64,000 nt of DNA from contig DASVVT010000015.1 of NCBI GenBank assembly GCA_036386415.1, positions 1 through 64,000 of the forward strand, in the 5' to 3' direction. The translations under genes were made by a program, and so were the position numbers. Every line of letters starts with the position of its first letter. The stretch's first letter is position 1. A model generated the notes under the pieces. It made no database searches. It saw only the letters and a program-made list of their open reading frames with translations, and was not told where the DNA came from. Shown here piece by piece: positions 17,596 to 26,594 of this stretch. The stretch comes from DASVVT01 sp036386415. Lineage in GTDB: Bacteria; Acidobacteriota; Blastocatellia; Pyrinomonadales; Pyrinomonadaceae.

Positions 17596-17670
17596 AGCCA
17601 GGGTCTATACGTTCTCGGATAAGAGAGAACGTTCACCCGCATCAGACGAAGTTATACCGGATAGCAGAAT

Positions 17671-17777
17671 AAAAGAGGACGGGGGACGATCCACGAAGCA
17701 ACACGAAATAGCACGAATAGAGGGGATGGTTTGTGTAGTTTCGTGTCGAGCGCGTGGATCGTCCCCCGTCCTCTTTT
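17671..17777. repeat. Long inverted repeat after the Crp/Fnr gene
   Basis: A perfect 25-bp pair (17671-17695 and 17753-17777; core AGGACGGGGGACGATCCACG) separated by 57 bp that contain a weaker inner pair (CACGAA / TTCGTG). It lies between the convergent crp-like and DmpA-type genes and may end both transcripts. No other copy is in the window. Confidence 0.85.
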
Positions 17778-17868
17778 GATTGCATCCTGGTATTAGTACC
17801 GCTTGCGTGAGCGGGCGGGTCTCCTGGCCGTAGCCGCCACAGGCTGCTCTGACTTCCGTTATCCTTCC

Positions 17869-19110
17869 TCAACGCTTCGTCTCGGCCAGCCTGTTATATT
17901 TCTTCAACACTTCTCGCAAGCGGTCATGTGGAAGGGCGATCACTTTATGATTGTCGATGCCGGTCATGGTCTCCGCCGCGACCATCGCATTAATGATGGC
18001 TTCTTCTGTGGCCTGCACGGTCGCCTCGAAAAGAGCGCCCATACGATCATTGGGGAGCATCGTCAGTTGAGCGAGACCGGAGGACTTGGAAGCTCCCGTG
18101 TTGGCGGTTGAGAAGGCGATGAAGATGTCTCCTGAGCCGTTGCCTGAAACGCTTCCCGTGCGCGCCAACCCCAGAGAGGCGCGTCGCGCCAGCCGCTTGA
18201 TCTGGTGCGGCAGCAGCGGAGCATCGGTTGCGACCGTGATGATGATCGAGCCAGTATCGTCAACCTTTTCCCCGTAATAATGCGCCAGAGTGTTGTCAGT
18301 GATTTCCTGGCCGACCGCCACGCCAGCGATGCGCAGTTGATTCCGGCGGCCACAGTTGCATTGCACGAGCACGCCCACGGTGTAGCCGCCGCCGCGCTCG
18401 CCGAGCTTCCTTGAAGCCGTCCCGATGCCGCCTTTGAATTCGTAGCAGACCATTCCCGTCCCGCCGCCCACGTTGCCTTCTGCGACCCGTCCGGTTGCAG
18501 CCGTGCTCAGGGCGCTGAAGACATGAGCCTCTTTGACGTGAAAGCCGTTGACGTCGTTCAGGTAGCCGTCATAGGTTTCTGCGACGACCGGCAAAGACCA
18601 CCAGTAGCCAATCGAATCAGTGCCGCCCTGTTTGACGCGCCAACTGATGACGGCGTCGCGCACCACGCCGACGCTGTGAGTGTTGGTAATCATGACCGGC
18701 CCTTCGAGAAAGCCGGACTCTTCGACCCACGTTGTCCCCGTCATCTCTCCATTGCCGTTCAGAGAGAACCATCCGGCAAACGTCGGATCATTTGTTGACT
18801 GCCTGCCGCGCGGCAAGATGGCCGTGACCCCCGTGCGGACGGGGCCTGCACCGACCTTCAAAGCTCCCTCGCCCGAGATTAGTGTGGTGTGCCCGACCTC
18901 CACACCCTTCACGTCCGTAATCGCGTTGAGCGGCCCCGGCGTTCCCTCAAAAGGAACTCCCAGGTCGCGCGCGCGTGGCTTGCTGCTACTACTAGTGCTG
19001 CTGCTGCCGCTGCTGCTGCTCTGTGCCGATGTCGTCTGTGGAAGCATAAAAGAAGTAGCCAGTAGACAGTAGACAGTAGTCAGTAGGAAAACATTTGTTG
19101 CCCGGCTCAT
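17869..19110 (-). CDS. Secreted P1-family (DmpA-type) aminopeptidase
   Basis: An N-terminal-nucleophile peptidase of the DmpA / beta-aminopeptidase family that self-cleaves into alpha and beta chains. The core starts at 'RDLGVPFEGTPGPLNAITDV' (48 onward). The expected Gly-Ser self-cleavage pair is at 287-288 (TGSIIITVATDAPL), and Ser326/Asp328 (GSGD) lie 38 and 40 residues later, exactly as Ser288/Asp290 follow Ser250 in DmpA by my recall. The N-terminus is a signal peptide followed by a Ser-rich linker (31-43). Residues 8-19, the hydrophobic core of the signal peptide, are encoded by a family B repeat. Confidence 0.88.
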   Translation of the reverse strand: MSRATNVFLLTTVYCLLATSFMLPQTTSAQSSSSGSSSTSSSSKPRARDLGVPFEGTPGPLNAITDVKGVEVGHTTLISGEGALKVGAGPVRTGVTAILPRGRQSTNDPTFAGWFSLNGNGEMTGTTWVEESGFLEGPVMITNTHSVGVVRDAVISWRVKQGGTDSIGYWWSLPVVAETYDGYLNDVNGFHVKEAHVFSALSTAATGRVAEGNVGGGTGMVCYEFKGGIGTASRKLGERGGGYTVGVLVQCNCGRRNQLRIAGVAVGQEITDNTLAHYYGEKVDDTGSIIITVATDAPLLPHQIKRLARRASLGLARTGSVSGNGSGDIFIAFSTANTGASKSSGLAQLTMLPNDRMGALFEATVQATEEAIINAMVAAETMTGIDNHKVIALPHDRLREVLKKYNRLAETKR

Positions 19111-19182
19111 TTTAAATGAATCATACCTCTTTCTTCAGCCTTCTGCTCCTGCTTTCTGTTCTACTGGCTACTGGCTACTGTT
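19054..19182. repeat. Family B element, copy 1 of a local pair
   Basis: Arms 19054-19087 and 19161-19180 enclose a centre (CTCATTTTAAATGAATC...TTCTTCAGCCTTCTGCTCC) that is clearly homologous to the centre of the copy at 19669-19807. It overlaps both the first codons of the DmpA-type gene and the stop codon of the SRPBCC gene. Confidence 0.88.
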
Positions 19183-19657
19183 CAAGTTTCGCGCGTGCGC
19201 GTGCGAGGAACGTGCTTAGCATGTCTGCGACGCGCTTCTGCATCTCTGCGCTGATGCCGCTCTCACCGACGAGGCCGGCGAGTATGTGCAGCTCGCGTGC
19301 GTGCTGGCGGCGCATCTCGACGTGTTGGACGATGCGCACGAGCGTCTGCGCGCCGCGCTGCTGAAAGGTGGCGACGTAGCGCAGATAGTTCTTCTGTTCG
19401 GTGCGGGCTGGCGACCATTCGATGCGCTCGGGCAGGTTCTCCGTCTGCTCTACGGCAAAGGCCGCGCGCATAGACCCAAGCCTCGGTATATCTGCGCGCA
19501 CCATCCAGCGCCTGATGCCGCCCGCCTCCGTCGTAATGTTCTCGATGCCCGGCATCAAGTCTACGATGTTGCGCAAATTCTCAAAGAACTCGCGCGCCCG
19601 CTCGATGCTCGTCTTAACCTCTATCTGCTCGCTATGTTGAGCCTTAATGCGAAACAT
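19175..19657 (-). CDS. SRPBCC-fold protein (polyketide cyclase/CoQ-binding-like)
   Basis: A 160-residue protein of the START/SRPBCC type. The pattern 'IEVKTSIERAREFFENLRNI', 'RRWMVRADIPRLG', 'PERIEWSP' and 'LVRIVQHVEM' fits a small hydrophobic-ligand-binding helix-grip fold. AGAGGATTT precedes the ATG. The reading frame ends at a TAG within the family B arm (AAACTTGAACAGTAG). The gene is bracketed by two homologous family B elements 490 bp apart. The ligand is unknown. Confidence 0.72.
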   Translation of the reverse strand: MFRIKAQHSEQIEVKTSIERAREFFENLRNIVDLMPGIENITTEAGGIRRWMVRADIPRLGSMRAAFAVEQTENLPERIEWSPARTEQKNYLRYVATFQQRGAQTLVRIVQHVEMRRQHARELHILAGLVGESGISAEMQKRVADMLSTFLARARAKLEQ

Positions 19658-19668
19658 AAATCCTCTCG

Positions 19669-19807
19669 GTAGTCAGTAGACAGTAGACAGTAGTCGGTAG
19701 TAAAGCATTCATCATCCAACTCATTTTAACTGAATCGCCTACATTCTTCAGCCTTCTACTCCTGCTTTCTTTTCTACTGTCTACTGTCTACTGGCTACTG
19801 ACTACTG
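19669..19807. repeat. Family B element, copy 2 of a local pair
   Basis: Left arm GTAGTCAGTAGACAGTAGAC and onward (19669-19701), right arm 19774-19807. Its centre (CTCATTTTAACTGAATC...TTCTTCAGCCTTCTACTCC) is homologous to copy 1. It lies between the M14 peptidase stop and the SRPBCC start. Confidence 0.9.
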
Positions 19808-19810
19808 TTC

Positions 19811-22708
19811 TCACATTGCTGTCGGGAAAAGAATCGAGTTAAAGAAGAGGCGCGTCGTGATGCGCCAGAAGCCGCGATAGTTGGGGTCTTCGGCGTAGAG
19901 TATGACGTGGCCGCGCCCCGTCGGTTCGTCCAGTACGTAAGCCGTACCGCGCAGAAGCCTCTCCGTGTTGTCAGGCCAGACGAAGCCGGAGATGTGCAGG
20001 GGCGCGCGCGCGTCACCCGTGAAGACGATGGCGTTGGTTCCCTCCTTCGAGGGTCGAAAGAAGTAACCGGAAGCGACGAGCACTGGAAGCTGCGCGTCTT
20101 CATAGCCGTAGGTCAGATAGGTCGAGCGGTCTACGGTCGCACGCATGATCGCGCCGGGCACGGCTTCGGGGACTCTGCCGGGGCGCGAGGAAGGCGAAGC
20201 GATGGGCGGCAGATCGGGCGGCGCGCCCTCAAGCTTTTCCGTCTGATCCGCCTCGGCGCGCTCCTGCTCCGTCGCATCAGGGCTCGAACGCCGCCCCTTA
20301 TCCGTCGAAGGAGCGCCGATCTGTCGCGCCTGCGGAGACGCGGAAGGCGTGGGTTGCGCTTTCTCCTCCGGCGTCTTTTGATCGTCTTCATCGCTGCCGA
20401 CCAGACGCGATGAAGTGAGATTGACATCCTTGAGCGCCGCGAAGACCGCCGCGCCTTTGATGCAGACCAGGGTTCCGCCGCGCTCGCACCAGCCGCGCAA
20501 GGTCTCTATGCCACTCTTGCCGAATTGGGCGAAGTAGTCGCCCGCGTCGCCGTCCGGCAGGATGATGACGTTGTAGCTATCCAGATTGGCGCGCTTGATC
20601 GCGCTGATCGTCATCGGCGTAAAGTCTACGCCGTAGCGGTCGAACAGCCACCAGATCGCACCGTAGCTGGATTGGTCGACGGGTTCGTCCGCCGCAATGA
20701 TGATGCGCGGCGGCTTGAGCGAGATGACATTCTCAGAGCCGACAGGCGTCTCGCCCGTCTCCGTGAACCCTGTGTTGACGGCTGTCACTTCCACGCCCGC
20801 TTCGCTTGCCAGTCGCGCCATTGCATCATGCAGCGTATCGGGGTTTCGCGAGACGCGAGCCACAACCGTGCCGCGCGGCCAGTCGCGCCCCGCTGCATTC
20901 AATGTGCGCGTCGCCACGGCGAGGCGGAATCCCTCGCGCTGTAGACGATAGATGAGCGAGGCAGCGCCATTCGTGTCGTAAGGGATGATATAAGCGACGA
21001 GCGCGCGTCCGCCCGTCACCTGCCCTGCCGGTTTGACTGCCGATTCAGTTCGCAGAGGGGTTGCTCCGCGTACCTCTCCCGCGTCTTCCGTCCAGTATGC
21101 CTCGACGCCGAAGGCCAGCGGCAGAGACCACGCCGTGATGTCGTAGAAGCCGTACTCTTCTTTCGGCACGCTGCGGCCACGTCGCTCGTTGCGCGCGAAT
21201 CGCGCGAGCTGCTCGCGCACGAACGCTGCGTCCTGTTTCGTCTCCGGCTCAAGCAGCGCCTTCGCCAGACGCTTCTGCGGCTGCGCCAGATCAATCACGT
21301 AAGCGCCTGCCGGAAAGTCGCGCGCAGTAGCAGCAGCAGCAGCGGCGGCCTGCCCTGTTCCCGGATAATCGTGCGCGCTCTGCGAGCGGAAAGGCTCGCG
21401 CGCAAGGTTGACCTCGATACCGGCGCGCAGCAGCACCTCGATCATGTCAGCCGCTCTGACGGGATCGCTTCCGGGCAGAATCACGAAGCGCTTGACCGTC
21501 CCGCTTCGACCCTCTTCGACGGCGCTGCGACGGAAGTCGTAATAATCAGAGAGACGCGAAGCCCTATTGGTCGCCGCCGTCTCAAGCGTCGTCATAGAAG
21601 CGATGAAGTGCTTGGCTATACCGGAGCGCAGGGTGACGATGGTGTCGTCGTCGCGCTTCCACCTGTAGCCTTTGGAGCCGCCGCTGTCTGTCTCGTAGGT
21701 CATGCCGGTCGCGCCGTTTAAGCTCGGCCAGGAATCCCAGTAGCCCGGATAGAAGAGGTCGTAAACGTCGCGCACGTAAAAATCCCAGTTGCGCGCGTCG
21801 AACTGCGCGGCGTTGGCGCGCCCAAACGTCATCAGCCAGCGCGAAGTCTGTTCGGGCGGCAGGTTGGGATTGATCGGCAGCGCCGCCGGAGGGAAGAAGA
21901 ACTGCGAGGGCTGCCCGTGGTGATCGACGAAGACCTGCGGATGCCATTCCAGGTAGGCGCGCTCGACCCTCTGTGTCTCGACTTGCGTCGAAGCCATGTT
22001 GTCGCGGTTGAGATCGAAGCGATAACGGTTGAAGCGCCCGTAGACAGACCAGGGCTCGTGGTGTTCGCCCGCCAGGGGCTCCGGGTTGCCGATGCCGTAG
22101 GAGTTGTACCAGGAGACGAAACGCTCGTGCCCGTCCGGGTTCGCGCAGACGTTGATGAGCGCGACCACGTTCTTCAGAATACTGAGCGTCGCGGGCTCGT
22201 CCGACGCGGCCAACTGGTAGACGACCTGCATCATCGTCTCGAACGAGGCCGACTCGTTGCCGTGAATCGTGTAGTTCAGCCAGACGACGACGGGCATCTC
22301 CGCGATCAACTGCCCGGCTTCCTGCTGGTTGAGCTGGCGCGGGTCGCTGAGCCTCGCCATGTTCGATTTGATCTGCGCGAGGCGCGCGATGTTTTCCGGC
22401 GCGCTGATCGCCACCAGGTGCATCATGCGATGCTCGTTCGTCTCGCCTATGTCAATGACGCGCACACGCTCGGGCGCGGCCTCGGCTATCTTCTCGATGA
22501 CGCGCTCCATCAGCGCGTAGTTCGTGTGAAACTCGCCGACATCATAGCGCAAGATGCTCTGCGGGCGCGGCACTGCGGCGCGAAACGGCCCGCGCGTGTA
22601 GAAGTCGAAGCGCGTATCATCACGCTGCGCATAAAGAGCAGGCGCAAAGAGAAGGAGAAAAAGCGCGAGGGCAAAGAGACGAGCGACGGGGCGAGCAAAT
22701 TGGATCAT
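19811..22708 (-). CDS. Secreted M14-family zinc carboxypeptidase-like protein
   Basis: A 965-residue exported peptidase with a signal peptide (1-27, LYAQ). The M14 domain (about 55-370) shows the zinc motif HGNES (in 'NYTIHGNESASFETMMQ'), 'NVCANPDGHERF' and a downstream 'VDHHGQPSQFF' supplying a His. After the catalytic domain lies a long region with a glutamine-amidotransferase-like fold ('IIIADEPVDQSSYGAIWWLF', 'YFAQFGKSGIETLRGWCERG') and a Lys/Pro/Ser-rich insert (about 765-820). Similar large M14 proteins are frequent in Acidobacteriota and Bacteroidota. The catalytic glutamate of the C-terminal half was not placed with certainty. Confidence 0.85.
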   Translation of the reverse strand: MIQFARPVARLFALALFLLLFAPALYAQRDDTRFDFYTRGPFRAAVPRPQSILRYDVGEFHTNYALMERVIEKIAEAAPERVRVIDIGETNEHRMMHLVAISAPENIARLAQIKSNMARLSDPRQLNQQEAGQLIAEMPVVVWLNYTIHGNESASFETMMQVVYQLAASDEPATLSILKNVVALINVCANPDGHERFVSWYNSYGIGNPEPLAGEHHEPWSVYGRFNRYRFDLNRDNMASTQVETQRVERAYLEWHPQVFVDHHGQPSQFFFPPAALPINPNLPPEQTSRWLMTFGRANAAQFDARNWDFYVRDVYDLFYPGYWDSWPSLNGATGMTYETDSGGSKGYRWKRDDDTIVTLRSGIAKHFIASMTTLETAATNRASRLSDYYDFRRSAVEEGRSGTVKRFVILPGSDPVRAADMIEVLLRAGIEVNLAREPFRSQSAHDYPGTGQAAAAAAATARDFPAGAYVIDLAQPQKRLAKALLEPETKQDAAFVREQLARFARNERRGRSVPKEEYGFYDITAWSLPLAFGVEAYWTEDAGEVRGATPLRTESAVKPAGQVTGGRALVAYIIPYDTNGAASLIYRLQREGFRLAVATRTLNAAGRDWPRGTVVARVSRNPDTLHDAMARLASEAGVEVTAVNTGFTETGETPVGSENVISLKPPRIIIAADEPVDQSSYGAIWWLFDRYGVDFTPMTISAIKRANLDSYNVIILPDGDAGDYFAQFGKSGIETLRGWCERGGTLVCIKGAAVFAALKDVNLTSSRLVGSDEDDQKTPEEKAQPTPSASPQARQIGAPSTDKGRRSSPDATEQERAEADQTEKLEGAPPDLPPIASPSSRPGRVPEAVPGAIMRATVDRSTYLTYGYEDAQLPVLVASGYFFRPSKEGTNAIVFTGDARAPLHISGFVWPDNTERLLRGTAYVLDEPTGRGHVILYAEDPNYRGFWRITTRLFFNSILFPTAM

Positions 22709-22860
22709 CTGTCAGGCGAGTATTCTTTTTCTTCCGAAGTTGATAAGACAATCGTGATGTTACCGCGCTTTCGCCCTGATTCTCAAACGGCGGGGCGGGA
22801 TGGCGCTGCTTTCGGCGTGATATATTGTCCAGACGATACTTGGTGATGACAGGATCAAAG

Positions 22861-23064
22861 ATGAACACACAGACCCACGAAACTTGCACGCGATGCGGCG
22901 AGGGGCGCTTGCGCGATTGGGATGAGCTGAGCGACGAAGAGCAGGAGATCGTACGCCGACTGCCCGCTTCCACCGACTACTCTTTCAACGAGCGCCAGGC
23001 CACACACAGATGGTGCACAAACTGCTGGTACGAAGCGACAGAAGGCGCACCGTGTGAAGCATGA
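22861..23064 (+). CDS. Small zinc-ribbon-like protein
   Basis: A 67-residue protein with two CxxC pairs (CTRCGEG near the N-terminus, WCTNCWY near the C-terminus) separated by an acidic helix-like segment ('DWDELSDEEQEIVRRL'). This spacing suggests one zinc-ribbon or rubredoxin-like knuckle. The ATG at 22861 is preferred; in-frame starts at 22825 and 22846 also exist. It is divergent from the M14 gene. Function unknown. Confidence 0.6.
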   Translation: MNTQTHETCTRCGEGRLRDWDELSDEEQEIVRRLPASTDYSFNERQATHRWCTNCWYEATEGAPCEA

Positions 23065-23070
23065 AAAGAA

Positions 23071-23438
23071 GTAGACAGTAGACAGGAGACAGTAGTCAGT
23101 AGAAAAGAAAAACAGTTGATGCGTTTGATGCTGAGCTTCTGAATGTTAGCAGGCAACGTAAGCCGGCACTCTGTTTTATCTGGTGACTACTGAGAAGCTG
23201 TTTGACAAGTCCCGTAGGGACATGATGAGAATAGCCCAGTGCTTCAGCACTGGGTACAAGCGGAACATCAGATAGAGTCCCGTAGGGACGGCTGAAACTG
23301 TTATTCAGTCGTCCCTACGGGACTCTATCTCTTTGTCACGACTGTTCCCAGCCATCAATGGCTGGGCTACTATCAGAAGTCCCTACGGGACTGTTCAAAC
23401 AAATACTGACTACTGACTACTGACTACTGTCTCCTGCC
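23071..23438. repeat. Composite repeat: family B arms around a GTCCCGTAGGGAC element
   Basis: Family B arms at 23071-23105 and 23404-23438 face each other. Between them lies a second repeat type: GTCCCGTAGGGAC at 23209-23221, a perfect 20-bp pair at 23271-23290/23310-23329, AGTCCCTACGGGACT at 23377-23391, and two inner hairpins (CCCAGTGCTTCAGCACTGGG, CCCAGCCATCAATGGCTGGG). The right family B arm overlaps the last codons of glnE. This fills the 345-bp gap; no gene is seen. Confidence 0.88.
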
Positions 23439-26394
23439 TTCCTGTGATCCTGTCGTATGCGGCGCGAATGTGCTGCATGTGGAGGGTGAGGGCGTCGGTT
23501 AGCTGGGCGGATGATGTGTAGCCCATGCTGCGCGCAATGTCTTGAAGGGCAGGGTGGTCTGTGGCGGGCAGGCGAGTGGAGCGCCCGATGACTAGACGCA
23601 GGTGATGGTCGAGGGTGCGTATGAGCGCGTAGCCGTCGTTCATCGCCGCGTACGTCTGGTCGTCGAGCGAGCCCGCCCCGTGCAGGCGTTCGAGAGTGGT
23701 GCGCGTAGAGCGATCAACGCCCTGGTCTGTGACGTGGTCGCGCAATTGCAGGTAGCGCGTGGCGAAATATACATCCAGCATGCCGCCCGCCCCGTACTTG
23801 ATATCCGTCGCACCAGATGCGTGCCGCTTCATCCTCTCCTGTTCCAGTCGCTCGCGCACACGGCGCGTCTCATCGCGCAACAGTGTGTCTCCGACATGAC
23901 GCGCCGCTTCGTGAATGATGTGCCGCGCCTCCGCTTCAACTCTCCTCCCCAACTCAAGGTCGCCCGCCGCCGCGCGTAGCTTGACGTAGGCGAGCCATTC
24001 CCAGGGCAGCGCACGCGACATTAGATAATCCGTAAAGGCGCACGCGCCGGAAACGTTCGCGCCGTTCTTCCCGTCCGGGCGCAGGCGCAAGTCCATGCGG
24101 TAGAGAAAGCCTTCGCGCGTCATGCTCGAAAGGGCTGCGACGAGCAGCTCTGCAAAGCGCGCGTAGGCTTCACGGTGCGTCAGGCGCGAGAGTGGAGACG
24201 GCGCATCATCGTCGTAGATGAGTACGACATCCAGATCAGAGCCATAATCCATCCCGCCACCGCCGAGACGCCCCAGACCGAGCACGGAGAGGCATGGTTC
24301 TGCATCAAGCTCTCCGTGGCGACGCTCCAGCTCGCGCCGCGCGATGAGACATCCGGCATCAAGACTCGCTTCGGCCAGCTTCGTCTGGCGCTCATTCGAT
24401 TCCCGTATCGAAATCAAGCCCGCCGCATCGAGCGCGCCCGTCAAGACCATCATCTTCGTCCAAGCGCGGCGCAGCCCGGCCAGCTCCGCACGAAAACTTC
24501 CTTCGCCTTCGATAGCCGCAAAGAGAGCGGCACGCATATCCGGCTGCTCATCTTTTCTTCCTTCGACCGCCAGCGCCGGAATGAGCGACGGAAGGCTGGC
24601 GATCATGTCGCCGAAATACTCCGAAGCTCCGCACAAAAGGATGACAGCGCGAAGGGCGTCTTCCGTCAGCTTCACATGCGCGTCCGATTTATCGAGCGAA
24701 GACGCGATGCGCGCCACGAGCCGCAGGGCGCGATGCGGATTGAGCGATGAGCTGGCCGCGCTGCGCAAAACTTGCGCGACCCGCTCAACCATCATCTCCC
24801 TCTCCGAGCCTTCCTCCTCGGCCATGTGCGCCGCAAAGACGAGCACGGCTGAATCCACCGCCGCCGCTTCCGCGTCAAACGGATGCTCCATGTGCTTGAT
24901 TTCCGGTAACTCGTACTCCTTCCTGCTCGCGAGCGCGTGCGTTTCACCCGCGCTCCGCAAGCCCTGCGCGCCATTTAGCTCTGCCTCTTCCGAGTGCGCG
25001 AAAACGCGTTCGTAGACGGCGCGCACGCTCTCCGTGTGCGTTTGAAGCGCGCGGTCGAAATCTCTGACGGCATCCGTGGCGTCGCCGGTGAAGTTCATGC
25101 GCCGCGCGACGAGTGCGCGCCGCGCCGGATCGTCCGGCACTGAATGTGTCTGTAGCCCGTGCTCCATCTGCAAACGATGTTCGAGCGTGCGCAGGAAGAG
25201 GTAGGCATCGGAGAGGCGCGTGCGCTCGCCCTCCGTAATCAAACGGCGGTCTGCGAGGCGGCTGAGGCTGATGAGCGTATGAGGCGCGCGCAGCCACTCA
25301 TCGCGCCCGCCGAGACTCAGTTGAAGCGCCTGTGCGATGAACTCCAGCTCGCGTATGCCGCCGCTGCCGAGCTTGACGTTGAAGCCGCCTGTGTCCCGCG
25401 CATGATGACGGTCGATCTTCTGTTTGGCGAGTCGCACGTTGGCGAGCGCCTGCCTCAACGTCTCTTCAGCGACGTAAATGCGATGGCGGACGCGCTCGTT
25501 GAAGCTCGCGTAAAGCGCGCGGTCACCGGCGGCGGCGCGCGAGCGAATCAATGCTTGGCGCTCCCAGGGCTGCGCCGTCTCCGCGTAATAGCGCACGGCT
25601 TCGTCGAGCGATGAAGCGAGCACGCCGTCTCGCCCGTGCGGTCTGAGGCGCAAGTCTACGCGATAAGCTGCGCCCTCGCCGGTCTGTTGACCGACGACGC
25701 GCGCCACCCATTCCGCGAGCTTGATGAAATACTCGCGGTTGGTCGTCTTCCCGCGCGCGCCCGTCCCCGTCGTCTCGCCGTCATCCGAGTAGAGGAAGAG
25801 CAGGTCTATGTCGGAGGCGTAGTTCAGCTCACCCGAGCCGAGCTTGCCGAGCGCGACGATGCAGAGCGTCGCGGTGTCCGTACGACCCCGCGCGGTTGTG
25901 CGGCGCGGCGCGCCGTACCTGTTATCCATCTCCTGCCGCGCGTAGCTCAAAGCGTGCTCAAGAATGGCATCGGCCAAATTCGATAGCTCTTCCGTCGTCT
26001 CGACGAGCGTGCTGATGCGGCGTATGTCGCGCAGATAAATGCGCAGCAGCTCGCGACGGCGAAAACGCGCGAGCAGCACCTGCGGGTCAAGCTGCGAGTG
26101 CGTCAACTGAAAGCGCGCCAGGGATTCTGCCAGCTCTTCGCGGGTTCTCACGCGCGCGAGTGCGCGTTCGCGTGCGAGCCATTGTAGATAATCTGGATTC
26201 TGCGCGAGCGTGGTCGCCAGCAGCGGGCTCCAGGCGGCGAGCGCCAGCACATCCGAGAGCAAACCGTCGTCGCGCATGAGGCTGCGCGCAGAGCGCGGGT
26301 GTTCCGTCGAAAGGCGCTCGAAGAAGAGACGCGCGCCTTCCGCATCCGGCAGATCGCGTATCAGCGATTCAACTTTTGCATCAAGTGTTGCCAA
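23410..26394 (-). CDS. glnE: Glutamine synthetase adenylyltransferase/deadenylase GlnE
   Basis: GlnE attaches and removes AMP on glutamine synthetase in response to PII. The 994-residue protein has two nucleotidyltransferase domains with their metal motifs: 'GSGELNYASDIDLLFLY' (about 188-204) and 'GGGMDYGSDLDVVLIYDDD' (about 700-720). Each is followed by a helical domain. The start is TTG (MATLDAKVESL); no strong ribosome site is visible. The last eight or so residues (QETVVSSQ) and the stop are encoded by a family B arm, so the natural C-terminus has been changed or extended. Its substrate glnA lies 1.8 kb away on the same strand. Confidence 0.93.
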   Translation of the reverse strand: MATLDAKVESLIRDLPDAEGARLFFERLSTEHPRSARSLMRDDGLLSDVLALAAWSPLLATTLAQNPDYLQWLARERALARVRTREELAESLARFQLTHSQLDPQVLLARFRRRELLRIYLRDIRRISTLVETTEELSNLADAILEHALSYARQEMDNRYGAPRRTTARGRTDTATLCIVALGKLGSGELNYASDIDLLFLYSDDGETTGTGARGKTTNREYFIKLAEWVARVVGQQTGEGAAYRVDLRLRPHGRDGVLASSLDEAVRYYAETAQPWERQALIRSRAAAGDRALYASFNERVRHRIYVAEETLRQALANVRLAKQKIDRHHARDTGGFNVKLGSGGIRELEFIAQALQLSLGGRDEWLRAPHTLISLSRLADRRLITEGERTRLSDAYLFLRTLEHRLQMEHGLQTHSVPDDPARRALVARRMNFTGDATDAVRDFDRALQTHTESVRAVYERVFAHSEEAELNGAQGLRSAGETHALASRKEYELPEIKHMEHPFDAEAAAVDSAVLVFAAHMAEEEGSEREMMVERVAQVLRSAASSSLNPHRALRLVARIASSLDKSDAHVKLTEDALRAVILLCGASEYFGDMIASLPSLIPALAVEGRKDEQPDMRAALFAAIEGEGSFRAELAGLRRAWTKMMVLTGALDAAGLISIRESNERQTKLAEASLDAGCLIARRELERRHGELDAEPCLSVLGLGRLGGGGMDYGSDLDVVLIYDDDAPSPLSRLTHREAYARFAELLVAALSSMTREGFLYRMDLRLRPDGKNGANVSGACAFTDYLMSRALPWEWLAYVKLRAAAGDLELGRRVEAEARHIIHEAARHVGDTLLRDETRRVRERLEQERMKRHASGATDIKYGAGGMLDVYFATRYLQLRDHVTDQGVDRSTRTTLERLHGAGSLDDQTYAAMNDGYALIRTLDHHLRLVIGRSTRLPATDHPALQDIARSMGYTSSAQLTDALTLHMQHIRAAYDRITGRQETVVSSQ

Positions 26395-26475
26395 CGTGGA
26401 AATAACATAGAACAGAGATGGAGAGGATGTACAGGATGGGGCTCTTTGACAGGAGGTGAGAGAAGGGGGAAGAGA

Positions 26476-26568
26476 GATTTAAACGCAAAGGGCGCAAAGG
26501 TTGTCGCAAAGGAAGTAAATTCTTTGCGCCCTCTGCGTCATCCTCCTCTGCGTCCTTTGCGTTAAATC
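26476..26568. repeat. Family A palindromic repeat
   Basis: GATTTAAACGCAAAGGGCGC pairs with GCGTCCTTTGCGTTAAATC across imperfect inner copies. It lies between glnE and the metallo-hydrolase gene. Confidence 0.85.
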
Positions 26569-26594
26569 CTCTTCTCTTTAAACACACTCCAAGT

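Noticed and set aside
23071..23438. CRISPR-like array
   Set aside because: Repeats are palindromes of unequal length with no regular spacers, and no cas gene is present in the window.
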